From an uncultured Collinsella sp. (lineage in GTDB: Bacteria > Actinomycetota > Coriobacteriia > Coriobacteriales > Coriobacteriaceae): a DNA stretch of 11,337 nt. Position 1 is the first letter of the stretch; each line of letters opens with the position of its first letter. Location of the stretch: the NCBI GenBank assembly GCA_902493835.1, contig CABURG010000048.1, positions 1 through 11,337 of the forward strand, in the 5' to 3' direction. Both the position numbers and the translations under genes were made by a program. This document shows, in pieces, positions 5,865 to 11,337 of the stretch. Below the pieces are notes generated by a model. It searched no databases, was not told the origin of the DNA, and saw only the letters and a list, made by a program, of their open reading frames with translations.

Positions 5865-5908
5865 GAATGACAAGTTGTCGCCCTGGCCGCCGCGCAGCGT
5901 CGACTAAG

Positions 5909-6889
5909 TTAGAGGCCGAGCATCGGCTCCAGAACGAAGAAGTATGCGAGCACTACGATGCCCAGGATGATGCGGTAAACACCGAAGCACTTGAAGTCGT
6001 GACGGCGGACGAAGCCCATGAGCCACTTGATGGCGATGAGCGACACCACAAAGGCCACAACGCAACCCACGCCCAGGATAGCGACCTCGTTGGCGCCGAA
6101 CGTACCGCCCTTGATGAAATACTTGACCAGCTTGAGCGCACTCGCGCCAAACATGACAGGGATGGCCAGGAAGAACGTAAACTTGGACGCCACCGAACGC
6201 GTGCAGCCCAAAAGCAGGCCGCCGATGATGGTAGAACCGGAGCGAGACGTTCCAGGCACCAGCGAAAGCACCTGGAAGCAGCCGATACCCAGCGCAGTCT
6301 TCCAGCTCAGGTCCTCGAGCGTGGCGATGGAGCCAAAGTCCAGATTCTCGTCATCGTCCTCATCCTCAGCGGTAGCCGCGGCGGGCGCCGCAAAGTGCGC
6401 ACCGGCGGGACGTCCACCCGACACCACAGCACGCGAACCAAACGAACCGGCAACGGCCATTTCCTCGCGCTTGCTCGCGCGCCAGTTCTCGATCACGATA
6501 AACAGCACGCCGTACACAATGAGCGCCAGCGCCACGACGGGAGCATTGTAGAAATGCTCCTCCATCCAGTCGTTAAGCGGCAGACCGATCGCCGCGGCGG
6601 GAATGCAGCCGAGCACAATCTTGCCCCACAGCACCCAGGTGTCGCGACGGCCCTCCTTGCCCTTGCTAGGCGAGAACGGATTGAGCTCATGGAAGAACAG
6701 CACACAGACGGCCAGAATGGCGCCGAGCTGAATCACGACCAAGAACATATTCCAGAACGTCTCGCTCACGTTCATCTTGACGAACTCGTCCACCAAGATC
6801 ATGTGACCGGTCGACGAAACAGGCAGCCATTCGGTGATGCCCTCGACCAGGCCCATGAAGGCAGATTTTAGAAGCTCGATGATATCCAA
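5909..6889 (-). CDS. uppP: Undecaprenyl-diphosphate phosphatase (UppP/BacA)
   Basis: This integral membrane enzyme dephosphorylates undecaprenyl diphosphate to recycle the lipid carrier of peptidoglycan synthesis; overexpression of the family gives bacitracin resistance. The N-terminus has the catalytic block GLVEGITEWLPVSSTGH (13-29, with Glu16 and Glu20), and PGTSRSGST (212-220) is the second signature, with the key Arg216. Several hydrophobic membrane segments follow the family pattern. With 326 residues it is about 50 longer than usual: residues about 139-185 are a polar Ala-rich insertion with the acidic run EDEDDDEN. I prefer the TTG start at 6889, five bases after AGGGGG, because it gives the usual MDIIELLK beginning; a GTG at 6910 is in frame but has no ribosome site. 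It is divergent from the stress protein gene. Confidence 0.95.
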   Translation of the reverse strand: MDIIELLKSAFMGLVEGITEWLPVSSTGHMILVDEFVKMNVSETFWNMFLVVIQLGAILAVCVLFFHELNPFSPSKGKEGRRDTWVLWGKIVLGCIPAAAIGLPLNDWMEEHFYNAPVVALALIVYGVLFIVIENWRASKREEMAVAGSFGSRAVVSGGRPAGAHFAAPAAATAEDEDDDENLDFGSIATLEDLSWKTALGIGCFQVLSLVPGTSRSGSTIIGGLLLGCTRSVASKFTFFLAIPVMFGASALKLVKYFIKGGTFGANEVAILGVGCVVAFVVSLIAIKWLMGFVRRHDFKCFGVYRIILGIVVLAYFFVLEPMLGL

Positions 6890-6949
6890 AGGGACCCCCT
6901 CGTTAGACACCCGCCGATATTGTTCTGCGGACGGTGCGGGCGATGTCCC

Positions 6950-6955
6950 ATTATC
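6950..6955 (-). promoter_or_regulatory. Candidate -10 box of uppP
   Basis: GATAAT on the minus strand lies about 60 bases ahead of the uppP TTG start. No good -35 sequence lies at the right distance, so the assignment is tentative. Confidence 0.3.
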
Positions 6956-7025
6956 AACCGTTCGGGCGCGTCTGCGCCTACCCTTACCAAAAAACTCGCC
7001 CGTTCACAGAATTGCGAGCGGTCAA

Positions 7026-7046
7026 ACCCAAATCCTTGGGTATAAC
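7026..7046 (+). promoter_or_regulatory. Candidate promoter and operator of the stress protein gene
   Basis: TATAAC (7041-7046) is a plausible -10 box about 90 bases before the start. Its first base is also the last base of a perfect 6-bp inverted repeat, ACCCAA (7026-7031) facing TTGGGT (7036-7041) with spacer ATCC. No good -35 is visible, which would suit activation by a protein bound at the repeat. This is inference. Confidence 0.35.
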
Positions 7047-7136
7047 TGCAACAAGATAAAGTGTCCGGCGGCCAACGCGCCCGCGCCCGCCCGATGCACG
7101 AGCCCCGCGCCCGTGCGATAGACCAAGGAGGAAACC

Positions 7137-7574
7137 ATGAACGAGGGCTACACCAAGGTATTTGTTTCACTCGATGGTACTGAGCAGCAGGATTTTGTGC
7201 TCGCACGCGCCATCAAGGTCGCCGCGAACAACGGCGCCAAGCTAATCATCGGCCACGTTATCGATTCCACGGCGCTCGAGAGCGCCGGTTCCTATCCGGT
7301 CGATCTGGTCAACGGCCTAGAGGAGGCATTTAAGAACTCCATCGCCAAGCAGCTCGAAGAGGCCAAGGCCAATCCCGATATTCCCGAGGTCGAGGTCATG
7401 ATTCGCGCCGGCCGTATTCGCGAGACGCTCAAGGACGAGATGCTCGACGTGGTTAAGCCCGACCTGGTGCTCTGCGGCGCCCGCGGCCTGTCCTCGATCA
7501 AGTATGCGCTGCTGGGTTCGATTTCGACGTTCCTGCTGCGCAACACGGACTGCGACATTCTGGTCGTGAAGTAG
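7137..7574 (+). CDS. Universal stress protein, UspA family, ATP-binding type
   Basis: This 145-residue single-domain cytoplasmic protein has the Rossmann-like Usp fold. The start TKVFVSLDGTEQQDFVLARA holds the first strand with the conserved Asp13. KLIIGHVID is the second strand. Near the end GARG (114-117), nine residues and Gly127-Ser128 match the ATP-binding pattern G-2x-G-9x-G-(S/T), so nucleotide binding, as in MJ0577-type proteins, is likely. ILVVK is the final strand. The start is fixed by AAGGAGG eight to nine bases upstream. The gene stands alone, divergent from uppP and convergent with a histidine kinase gene. Its specific role cannot be read from sequence; family members act in stress survival and energy-status responses. 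Confidence 0.93.
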   Translation: MNEGYTKVFVSLDGTEQQDFVLARAIKVAANNGAKLIIGHVIDSTALESAGSYPVDLVNGLEEAFKNSIAKQLEEAKANPDIPEVEVMIRAGRIRETLKDEMLDVVKPDLVLCGARGLSSIKYALLGSISTFLLRNTDCDILVVK

Positions 7575-7587
7575 GTTCCTTCCCGCC

Positions 7588-7678
7588 GGCGCAAGGCCTG
7601 CGGGGTTATCACGCCGACGTCCTCGCCGCTTCGCGGCTGCGGGATGTCGGCTTAGATAACCCCTCCCGGCCTTGCGCC
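7588..7678. repeat. Long compound hairpin after the stress protein gene
   Basis: Four nested perfect stems share one axis: GGCGCAAGGCC (7588-7598) with 7668-7678, GGGGTTATC (7602-7610) with 7655-7663, GCCGAC (7613-7618) with 7646-7651, and GCCGC (7625-7629) with GCGGC (7633-7637) around TTC. That gives 31 base pairs with short internal loops over 91 nt. It begins 13 bases after the stop codon. No T-run follows, and a classic terminator comes later, so it may protect the 3' end of the mRNA or be a repetitive element. Confidence 0.85.
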
Positions 7679-7718
7679 TTCGTCACCGTACTTCAACGAG
7701 TTGGCTGATAAAAGATGG

Positions 7719-7752
7719 CGTGCCGCCCCGTTTGGGGCGGCACGTTTTGTTT
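7719..7752 (+). terminator. Intrinsic terminator shared by the stress protein and kinase genes
   Basis: CGTGCCGCCCC (7719-7729) and GGGGCGGCACG (7734-7744) form an 11-bp perfect stem with a GTTT loop, followed by TTTTGTTT on the plus strand. On the minus strand the tail GCCATCTTTT is weaker, but the hairpin probably also stops the convergent two-component operon, whose last stop codon is about 30 bp away. Confidence 0.88.
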
Positions 7753-7774
7753 GGGCGGCCGTTTGCCGTGTGCG

Positions 7775-8818
7775 TTACTCAAAGTATTGGAACTTGTTCG
7801 TTGAAAAAGCGAATGTTACGACAAAGCCTTCGCCCGGCTCCGATGCCGCGGTGACGTCGATGCCCATCTTGGAGCACAGGCGCGCCACCAGATAGAGACC
7901 GATGCCCGTTGCGCGCTTGGTGGTGCGGCCGTTGTCGCCGGTAAAGCCCTTCTCGAACACGCGCGGCAGGTCGGCCGCGCTCACGCCGCAGCCGTTGTCC
8001 GCAACGGTAAGCTCGATGCGCTCGCTTGCCAGGCCCTCGTCCAGCAACGCGCCCGAAAACACGATCTTCGCGCCGTCCTCGCACGCATATTTAATGCTGT
8101 TCTGAATGAGCTGGCCCAGAATAAACTCGAGCCACTTCTCGTCGGTAAAGACGTCGAAGTCGAGGTTCTCGCACACCGGGGCCACATGCGCCGCAATGAG
8201 CTCGCGCGCGTTGGCTTTAATCGCGCCCGTCACCAAGGTCTTAAGGTCCCAGCGGCGAATCAGGTAGTCGCGCTCCACGACTTCCGAGCGCGCGTAGTAC
8301 AGCGCTTGATCGATATAGCGCTCCACGCGGGCAAGTTCGCGTGCCAGGTCGTCCACGCGCGACAGGTCGTCTTCGCTGCTGTCCAGGTTTTCCAAAATCA
8401 GGTGAGCCGCCGCCAGGGGCAGCTTGGCCTCGTGGACCCAGCTCTCGATATAGTCGCGATAGTCATCGGTCTGACGCCGGCCTTCGGCAACCTCGTCGCA
8501 AGCGGCTTTGCCCACCCGGCGCAAGACCTCGTACTCGAGCTCGCCCTCGGCATAGGTCGGGCATTGCACCATCTCCTGCACCCATGCGGGACTCTCGAGC
8601 TCCTCTGCCGCGCGCTCCAACTGACGCAGAAAACGGCGACGGCGAGCGTACTCGATCACGATGCCGAGCATACCGAAGATAAAGGACACGCCAACCGCCA
8701 CGACCACGATAGAAACGGGTGCGCCGGCGACCGTCAGCACAAAGCAGCTCAGCAGCACGCCGCACGTCCACACGGCGACGGGAAGCAGTGCATCTTTAAA
8801 GAACTTGCCAAACGACAT
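7775..8818 (-). CDS. Sensor histidine kinase, intramembrane-sensing (BceS-like)
   Basis: This 347-residue kinase has two membrane helices near the N-terminus (about 11-31 and 35-55) joined by only a few residues (GAP), so there is no real extracellular sensor domain. That is the hallmark of intramembrane-sensing kinases. SWVHEAKLPLAA (from 126) holds the phosphorylated His129 in a BceS-like H box. The ATPase domain has the N box (LIQNSIKYA, Asn240), G1 box DNGCG (274-278) and G2 box GIGLYL (305-310). It starts nine bases after the stop of its response regulator, with AGGGG as ribosome site, so the two are co-transcribed. BceS-type kinases usually respond to cell-wall antibiotics through a partner BceAB-type ABC transporter; none is in the window. 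The stimulus is therefore unknown. Confidence 0.92.
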   Translation of the reverse strand: MSFGKFFKDALLPVAVWTCGVLLSCFVLTVAGAPVSIVVVAVGVSFIFGMLGIVIEYARRRRFLRQLERAAEELESPAWVQEMVQCPTYAEGELEYEVLRRVGKAACDEVAEGRRQTDDYRDYIESWVHEAKLPLAAAHLILENLDSSEDDLSRVDDLARELARVERYIDQALYYARSEVVERDYLIRRWDLKTLVTGAIKANARELIAAHVAPVCENLDFDVFTDEKWLEFILGQLIQNSIKYACEDGAKIVFSGALLDEGLASERIELTVADNGCGVSAADLPRVFEKGFTGDNGRTTKRATGIGLYLVARLCSKMGIDVTAASEPGEGFVVTFAFSTNKFQYFE

Positions 8819-8827
8819 AGCCGGCCC

Positions 8828-9499
8828 CTAGACCGAATAGCCTTGGCCGCGATGTGTGGTCAAATACCCCTTGATGCCGATTTTTTCGAGCGTGGTGCGC
8901 AGGCGGTTGATGTTGACGGTGAGCGTATTGTCGTCCACGAAGGCGTCGGAGTCCCACAGGTCCTGCATGATGGCCGAGCGCGAAACGATCTTGCCCGCAC
9001 GGCTCAGAAGCAGCGAGAGGATACGCAGCTCGTTTTTGGTGAGCTCGGTACTGGTGCCGGTTTGCATGTTGGTGACCATGGAGCGAGCGAGATCGAGCTC
9101 CAGGCCCTTGTGGACAAGTGTGCTGCGCTCGCCTGCCACCGCGGTGCGACGCAGCAGCGCGTTGATGCGCGCCACGAGCACGCGCGCACTGTAGGGCTTG
9201 GGAAGAAAGTCGTCCGCACCGAGCGTCATGGCCATGACCTCGTCAATCTCGGTCGTGCGCGACGTGAGGACGATGATGGGGACCTCGGATTCGCGGCGGA
9301 CTTCGTGGCAGATGTGCTGGCCGTCTTTGACGGGAAGCGTCAGGTCGAGCAGCACCAGGTCGGGTGCGGCGGCGAGAATATCGCGCGAGACGTGCTCAAA
9401 CGATTCGCAGGCCTCGATCTCAAACCCGGCGCGGGCAAGGATGTCGATAAGCTCACGACGAATGGGCTCGTCGTCCTCAACGACATAGATCAGCGCCAT
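8828..9499 (-). CDS. OmpR/PhoB-family response regulator (BceR-like)
   Basis: The 223 residues have the standard two domains. The receiver domain (about 1-118) has the acidic pair Asp9-Asp10, phospho-acceptor Asp52 in LVLLDLTLP, Thr79 and Lys101 in LPKPY. The C-terminal winged helix (about 128-223) shows ELTKNELRILSLLLSRAGKI and the BceR-like stretch AFVDDNTLTVNINRLRTTLE. The protein binds promoter DNA after phosphorylation by the kinase encoded nine bases downstream. The ATG at 9499 is chosen because GGAGG lies four bases upstream; an in-frame ATG four codons earlier lacks a ribosome site. Target genes are not evident in the window. A CATAAT box upstream may be its promoter. Confidence 0.95.
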   Translation of the reverse strand: MALIYVVEDDEPIRRELIDILARAGFEIEACESFEHVSRDILAAAPDLVLLDLTLPVKDGQHICHEVRRESEVPIIVLTSRTTEIDEVMAMTLGADDFLPKPYSARVLVARINALLRRTAVAGERSTLVHKGLELDLARSMVTNMQTGTSTELTKNELRILSLLLSRAGKIVSRSAIMQDLWDSDAFVDDNTLTVNINRLRTTLEKIGIKGYLTTHRGQGYSV

Positions 9500-9537
9500 G
9501 TATCCTCCCATTTCGCGTAACTTGCACCTTTCACACC

Positions 9538-9572
9538 ATTATGCCCACAGCGTCGCGAGTACACGCCTCGCG
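9538..9572 (-). promoter_or_regulatory. Candidate promoter and operator of the two-component operon
   Basis: CATAAT (9538-9543, minus strand) is a good -10 box about 40 bases ahead of the regulator start. No consensus -35 is present; instead CGCGAG (9554-9559) and CTCGCG (9567-9572) form an inverted repeat over the -35 region. That arrangement suits an activator-dependent or autoregulated promoter, but it is inferred only from position. Confidence 0.4.
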
Positions 9573-9642
9573 CGGTGCCAGGTGACAGAACTGTTCGCGA
9601 GCGGGGCCGTTTTGTCCGCCTCGCACTCGCAGCGGCGGCGGG

Positions 9643-9675
9643 GACCAAAATGATTCTTTAATCCCCGTCCCAGAA
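9643..9675. repeat. REP-like short inverted repeat downstream of the unrecognised gene
   Basis: GGGAC and GTCCC bracket an AT-rich core containing AATGATTC and TTTAATCCCC; GGGG/CCCC arms overlap it. The minus-strand TGGGACGGGGATT resembles the GGGGACGG ends of the 302-391 palindrome. It begins just past the stop codon of the leftward gene and is too weak a stem for a standard terminator. Nearby GACAGAAC (9583-9590) and GTTTTGTC (9609-9616) form another imperfect pair. Confidence 0.35.
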
Positions 9676-9682
9676 ACATCAT

Positions 9683-10390
9683 TTAGCGGCGGGCACGAAG
9701 CTTTTCGTAGCCTTCGGCGAAGAAGGCGACCGTGGCGGCGTCGGAGTCGGCGGCGTCGGAGTCGGCGGCGGCAACCACACCGTGCTCGTCGCTCACCAGG
9801 AACAGGGCACCCTTGAGCTGCGCGGGAATATCTACGCGCGTGACCGGGATGCCCTTGGTCTGGGCCAGCTGCTCGATGAGTGTCGCCGTGCCGCACAGGC
9901 ACTCGTCCGCTGGCGCCACAAAGGCAAGCTCGCCGTTATCGACGGCGGCGAGCAGCTCGGGCGCCACGCCGGTTTCGTCGGCCTCGGAGCGAGCCTCGGC
10001 GGAGCGGGCACGTAGCGCCTTGGCCGACGTATCGGCGAGCGGCTCGTACTCCCCCACCGTCATGGCGGCGTTGCCGTTAACGTCGATCACTAGCATGAGT
10101 ACGCCGTCGTGCGCAGTGTAATCGCCCTCGGCAAGCGACCACTCAACGTGCTGCTTGGCCCAACTGAGCATGTTATGGGTAAGCGGCTCGCCCTGCACCA
10201 AGCGCTCGGACAGCGCACGAATGTGGCGGTTGAGCATGGGCACCTTTTTGTTGGACATGCGCCAGCGGCAGATAAGCGCGGGCTTGTCGAGCGTAAACTT
10301 CTCGACCGCCTCCTGATTGGCGCAAAAGTCCTCGTACGCACGCTGATCCTCGGCATTGCCAAACAGCTCGGCATCATCAATCTGGGGCAT
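9683..10390 (-). CDS. Unrecognised protein, probably conserved in close relatives
   Basis: I do not recognise this 235-residue protein. It is soluble, with no signal peptide or membrane segment. It starts MPQIDDAELFGNAEDQRAY and has a motif-like middle with WSLAEGDYTAHDGVLMLVID and NGNAAMTVGEYEPLA. PADECLCGTATLI faintly recalls the ADEvfxTGTA segment of class IV aminotransferases, but I see no catalytic lysine context, so I do not assign it. A five-residue repeat (DSDAADSDAA), made by a 15-bp tandem DNA repeat, lies near the end. Two starts are possible: 10390 (AAAGG seven bases upstream) and 10414, eight codons earlier (GAGGA four bases upstream, but very near the purH terminator). It lies between purH and a two-component system on the same strand; context gives no clear function. 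Confidence 0.75.
   Translation of the reverse strand: MPQIDDAELFGNAEDQRAYEDFCANQEAVEKFTLDKPALICRWRMSNKKVPMLNRHIRALSERLVQGEPLTHNMLSWAKQHVEWSLAEGDYTAHDGVLMLVIDVNGNAAMTVGEYEPLADTSAKALRARSAEARSEADETGVAPELLAAVDNGELAFVAPADECLCGTATLIEQLAQTKGIPVTRVDIPAQLKGALFLVSDEHGVVAAADSDAADSDAATVAFFAEGYEKLRARR
9734..9770. repeat. 15-bp tandem repeat inside the unrecognised gene
   Basis: GGCGGCGTCGGAGTC occurs twice in a row (9734-9748 and 9749-9763), followed by half of a third copy. It encodes DSDAA twice. Changes in copy number would stay in frame and alter only the length of the acidic-alanine segment. Confidence 0.9.
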
Positions 10391-10430
10391 GGTTGTACCT
10401 TTCGTGTTAGTCATTCCGTCCTCTTATACC

Positions 10431-10466
10431 AAAAAGACGGCCCTCCAAACGGAGCAGCCGTCTTTT
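10431..10466 (-). terminator. purH intrinsic terminator
   Basis: AAAAGACGGC and GCCGTCTTTT (10432-10441 and 10457-10466) pair fully, and an inner CTCC/GGAG stem closes on an AAAC (plus-strand) loop. On the minus strand the stem runs into TTTTT. It lies 30 bases after the purH stop and ends just before the start of the next gene, which must therefore have its own promoter or depend on readthrough. Confidence 0.92.
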
Positions 10467-10495
10467 GCGGAGATTATTTTGTCCCAAGGCGGAAC

Positions 10496-11337
10496 TTAGT
10501 GGCGGAAGTGGCGGGCGCCCGTAAACACCATAGCAATATTGTGCTCGTTGCAGGCCTGGATGCTCTCGTCGTCGCGCTTGGAGCCGCCGGGCTGGATGAT
10601 GCAGGTCACGCCGTGTGCAGCAAGCACGTCGACATTGTCGCGGAACGGGAAGAACGCGTCGCTTGCACAGGCAAAGCCGCCCTTCTCCACGCCCTCGCGC
10701 TCGCAGAAGTCCTCGGCACGCTCGCAGGCCAGCAGCGCAGAATCCACGCGGTTGGGCTGACCCGGGCCCATGCCAATGCCGGCCTTGCCCTTGGAAATCA
10801 GGATGGCGTTGGACTTAACGCCCTTGCAGACCTTCCAGGCAAACTCAAGCTCGGCCATCTCGGCGTCGGTGGGCTTGCGGTCGGTGGGGAACGTAAAGGT
10901 CGCGGGATCCTCGGTCACGTGGTCGACCTCCTGCACCAGCATGCCGCCGTCGACGGAGCGCAGCTCCACCTGGGCGCCGTGGTCCACGCCGCCGGTCGCC
11001 AACACGCGCAGGTTGGGGCGCTTGGCCATGCGCTCGAGTGCCTCGGCGGTGTAGCTCGGGGCGATGATGACCTCGACGAATTGCTTGTTCTGATCGGCGA
11101 AGTGCTCAACCAGATCAAAGGGAACCTCGCGGTTGCAGGCGATGATGCCGCCAAAGGCACTCTTGGGATCGCAGGCGAAGGCGCGGTCGTAGGCGGCCGT
11201 AATGTCCTCGGCAACGGCGGAACCGCAGGGGTTCTGGTGCTTGAGGATTACGCAGGCCGGCTCGTCGAACTCGCGGACCAGGTTCCAGGCGGCGTCGGCA
11301 TCCAGATAGTTGTTGTAGCTGAGCGGCTTGCCCTGGA
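10496..11337 (-). CDS. purH: Bifunctional AICAR formyltransferase / IMP cyclohydrolase (C-terminal part)
   Basis: About 280 codons of the C-terminal AICAR formyltransferase domain are present; the N-terminal IMP cyclohydrolase domain lies beyond the right edge. The enzyme performs the last two steps of de novo purine synthesis. Visible signatures are SYNNYLDADAAW, the catalytic block KHQNPCGSA (with the active-site His), YDRAFACDPKSAFGGIIACN, SNAILISKGKAGIGMGPGQP and VDSALLACERA, then FPFRDNVDVLAAHGVTCIIQ and QPGGSKRD. It ends with MVFTGARHFRH, the usual C-terminus of PurH. No frameshift is seen in this part. A strong terminator follows, so it is the last gene of its transcript. Confidence 0.97.
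   Translation of the reverse strand, partial: QGKPLSYNNYLDADAAWNLVREFDEPACVILKHQNPCGSAVAEDITAAYDRAFACDPKSAFGGIIACNREVPFDLVEHFADQNKQFVEVIIAPSYTAEALERMAKRPNLRVLATGGVDHGAQVELRSVDGGMLVQEVDHVTEDPATFTFPTDRKPTDAEMAELEFAWKVCKGVKSNAILISKGKAGIGMGPGQPNRVDSALLACERAEDFCEREGVEKGGFACASDAFFPFRDNVDVLAAHGVTCIIQPGGSKRDDESIQACNEHNIAMVFTGARHFRH

Larger units (their letters stand above)
5576..5908. other. Gap between pcrA and uppP
   Basis: This 333-bp region holds the pcrA ribosome site (GAGGAG, minus strand, 5582-5587), a likely pcrA promoter near 5640, a REP-like hairpin (5715-5747) and the uppP terminator (5824-5864). Between 5748 and 5820 I see nothing with support. A 95-codon frame across it on the minus strand overlaps the terminator and promoter and has no family features. 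Confidence 0.6.

Noticed and set aside
5586..5873. A 95-codon minus-strand frame between uppP and pcrA
   Set aside because: It overlaps the uppP terminator, the REP-like hairpin and the likely pcrA promoter, and has no recognisable motif.
8186..9520. A 444-codon plus-strand frame, also long opposite-strand frames at 5867-6871, 3851-4894, 1190-2323 and 436-1272
   Set aside because: These are antisense shadows of the two-component genes, uppP, pcrA, manA and the GntR gene. Such frames are common in GC-rich DNA, and the sense proteins have complete family motifs.

Overview
The window looks like chromosomal DNA of a GC-rich actinobacterium, most probably a gut Coriobacteriia of the Collinsella type. 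This is an inference from base composition, strong AGGAGG-type ribosome sites, the gene set and Ala/Pro-rich or acidic insertions in conserved proteins; no rRNA or other phylogenetic marker is present. I see no phage, plasmid, CRISPR array, intact transposase or tRNA. Most of the window is ordinary core and sugar metabolism. The more unusual material is in the intergenic DNA.

Left part (1-2358): the first 89 codons of a glycoside hydrolase family 1 enzyme (probably a 6-phospho-beta-glycosidase) run leftward off the edge. It is divergent from a GntR/UTRA repressor, which is followed by a class I mannose-6-phosphate isomerase (manA). Three copies of AAAAGTAA in the divergent gap suggest shared operators. 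The trio (GH1, GntR-UTRA, mannose-6-P isomerase) matches gmuD/gmuR/gmuF of Bacillus subtilis, so a small manno- or gluco-oligosaccharide utilisation locus is a reasonable reading. A very strong hairpin closes manA.

Middle (2359-5908): a gene-poor stretch holds a 116-nt compound palindrome with 23-bp perfect arms, two further hairpins and a possible gene remnant. Next comes pcrA (966 codons, leftward), a UvrD-family helicase with a repeated Pro-rich N-terminus and a 90-residue Ala/Pro insertion. A gap of about 330 bp after it contains the pcrA leader and promoter, a REP-like hairpin and the uppP terminator.

Right-middle (5909-7775): uppP (undecaprenyl-diphosphate phosphatase, leftward, with an unusual 45-residue acidic insertion) is divergent from a universal stress protein gene. 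The latter ends in a long compound hairpin and then a classic terminator shared with the convergent kinase gene.

Right part (7775-11337): a two-component system (OmpR-type regulator then an intramembrane-sensing, BceS-like kinase), an unrecognised 235-residue protein with a 15-bp tandem repeat, and the C-terminal 280 codons of purH, all leftward. purH ends in a textbook terminator. The BceRS-like pair lies close to uppP, which suggests a cell-envelope theme (lipid II cycle), although no BceAB transporter is in view.

I do not find clear evidence for a novel defence or mobile system. The best candidates for undescribed biology are the two compound palindromes (2445-2560 and 7588-7678), the 27-bp imperfect palindrome in the GH1 leader, and the protein insertions.
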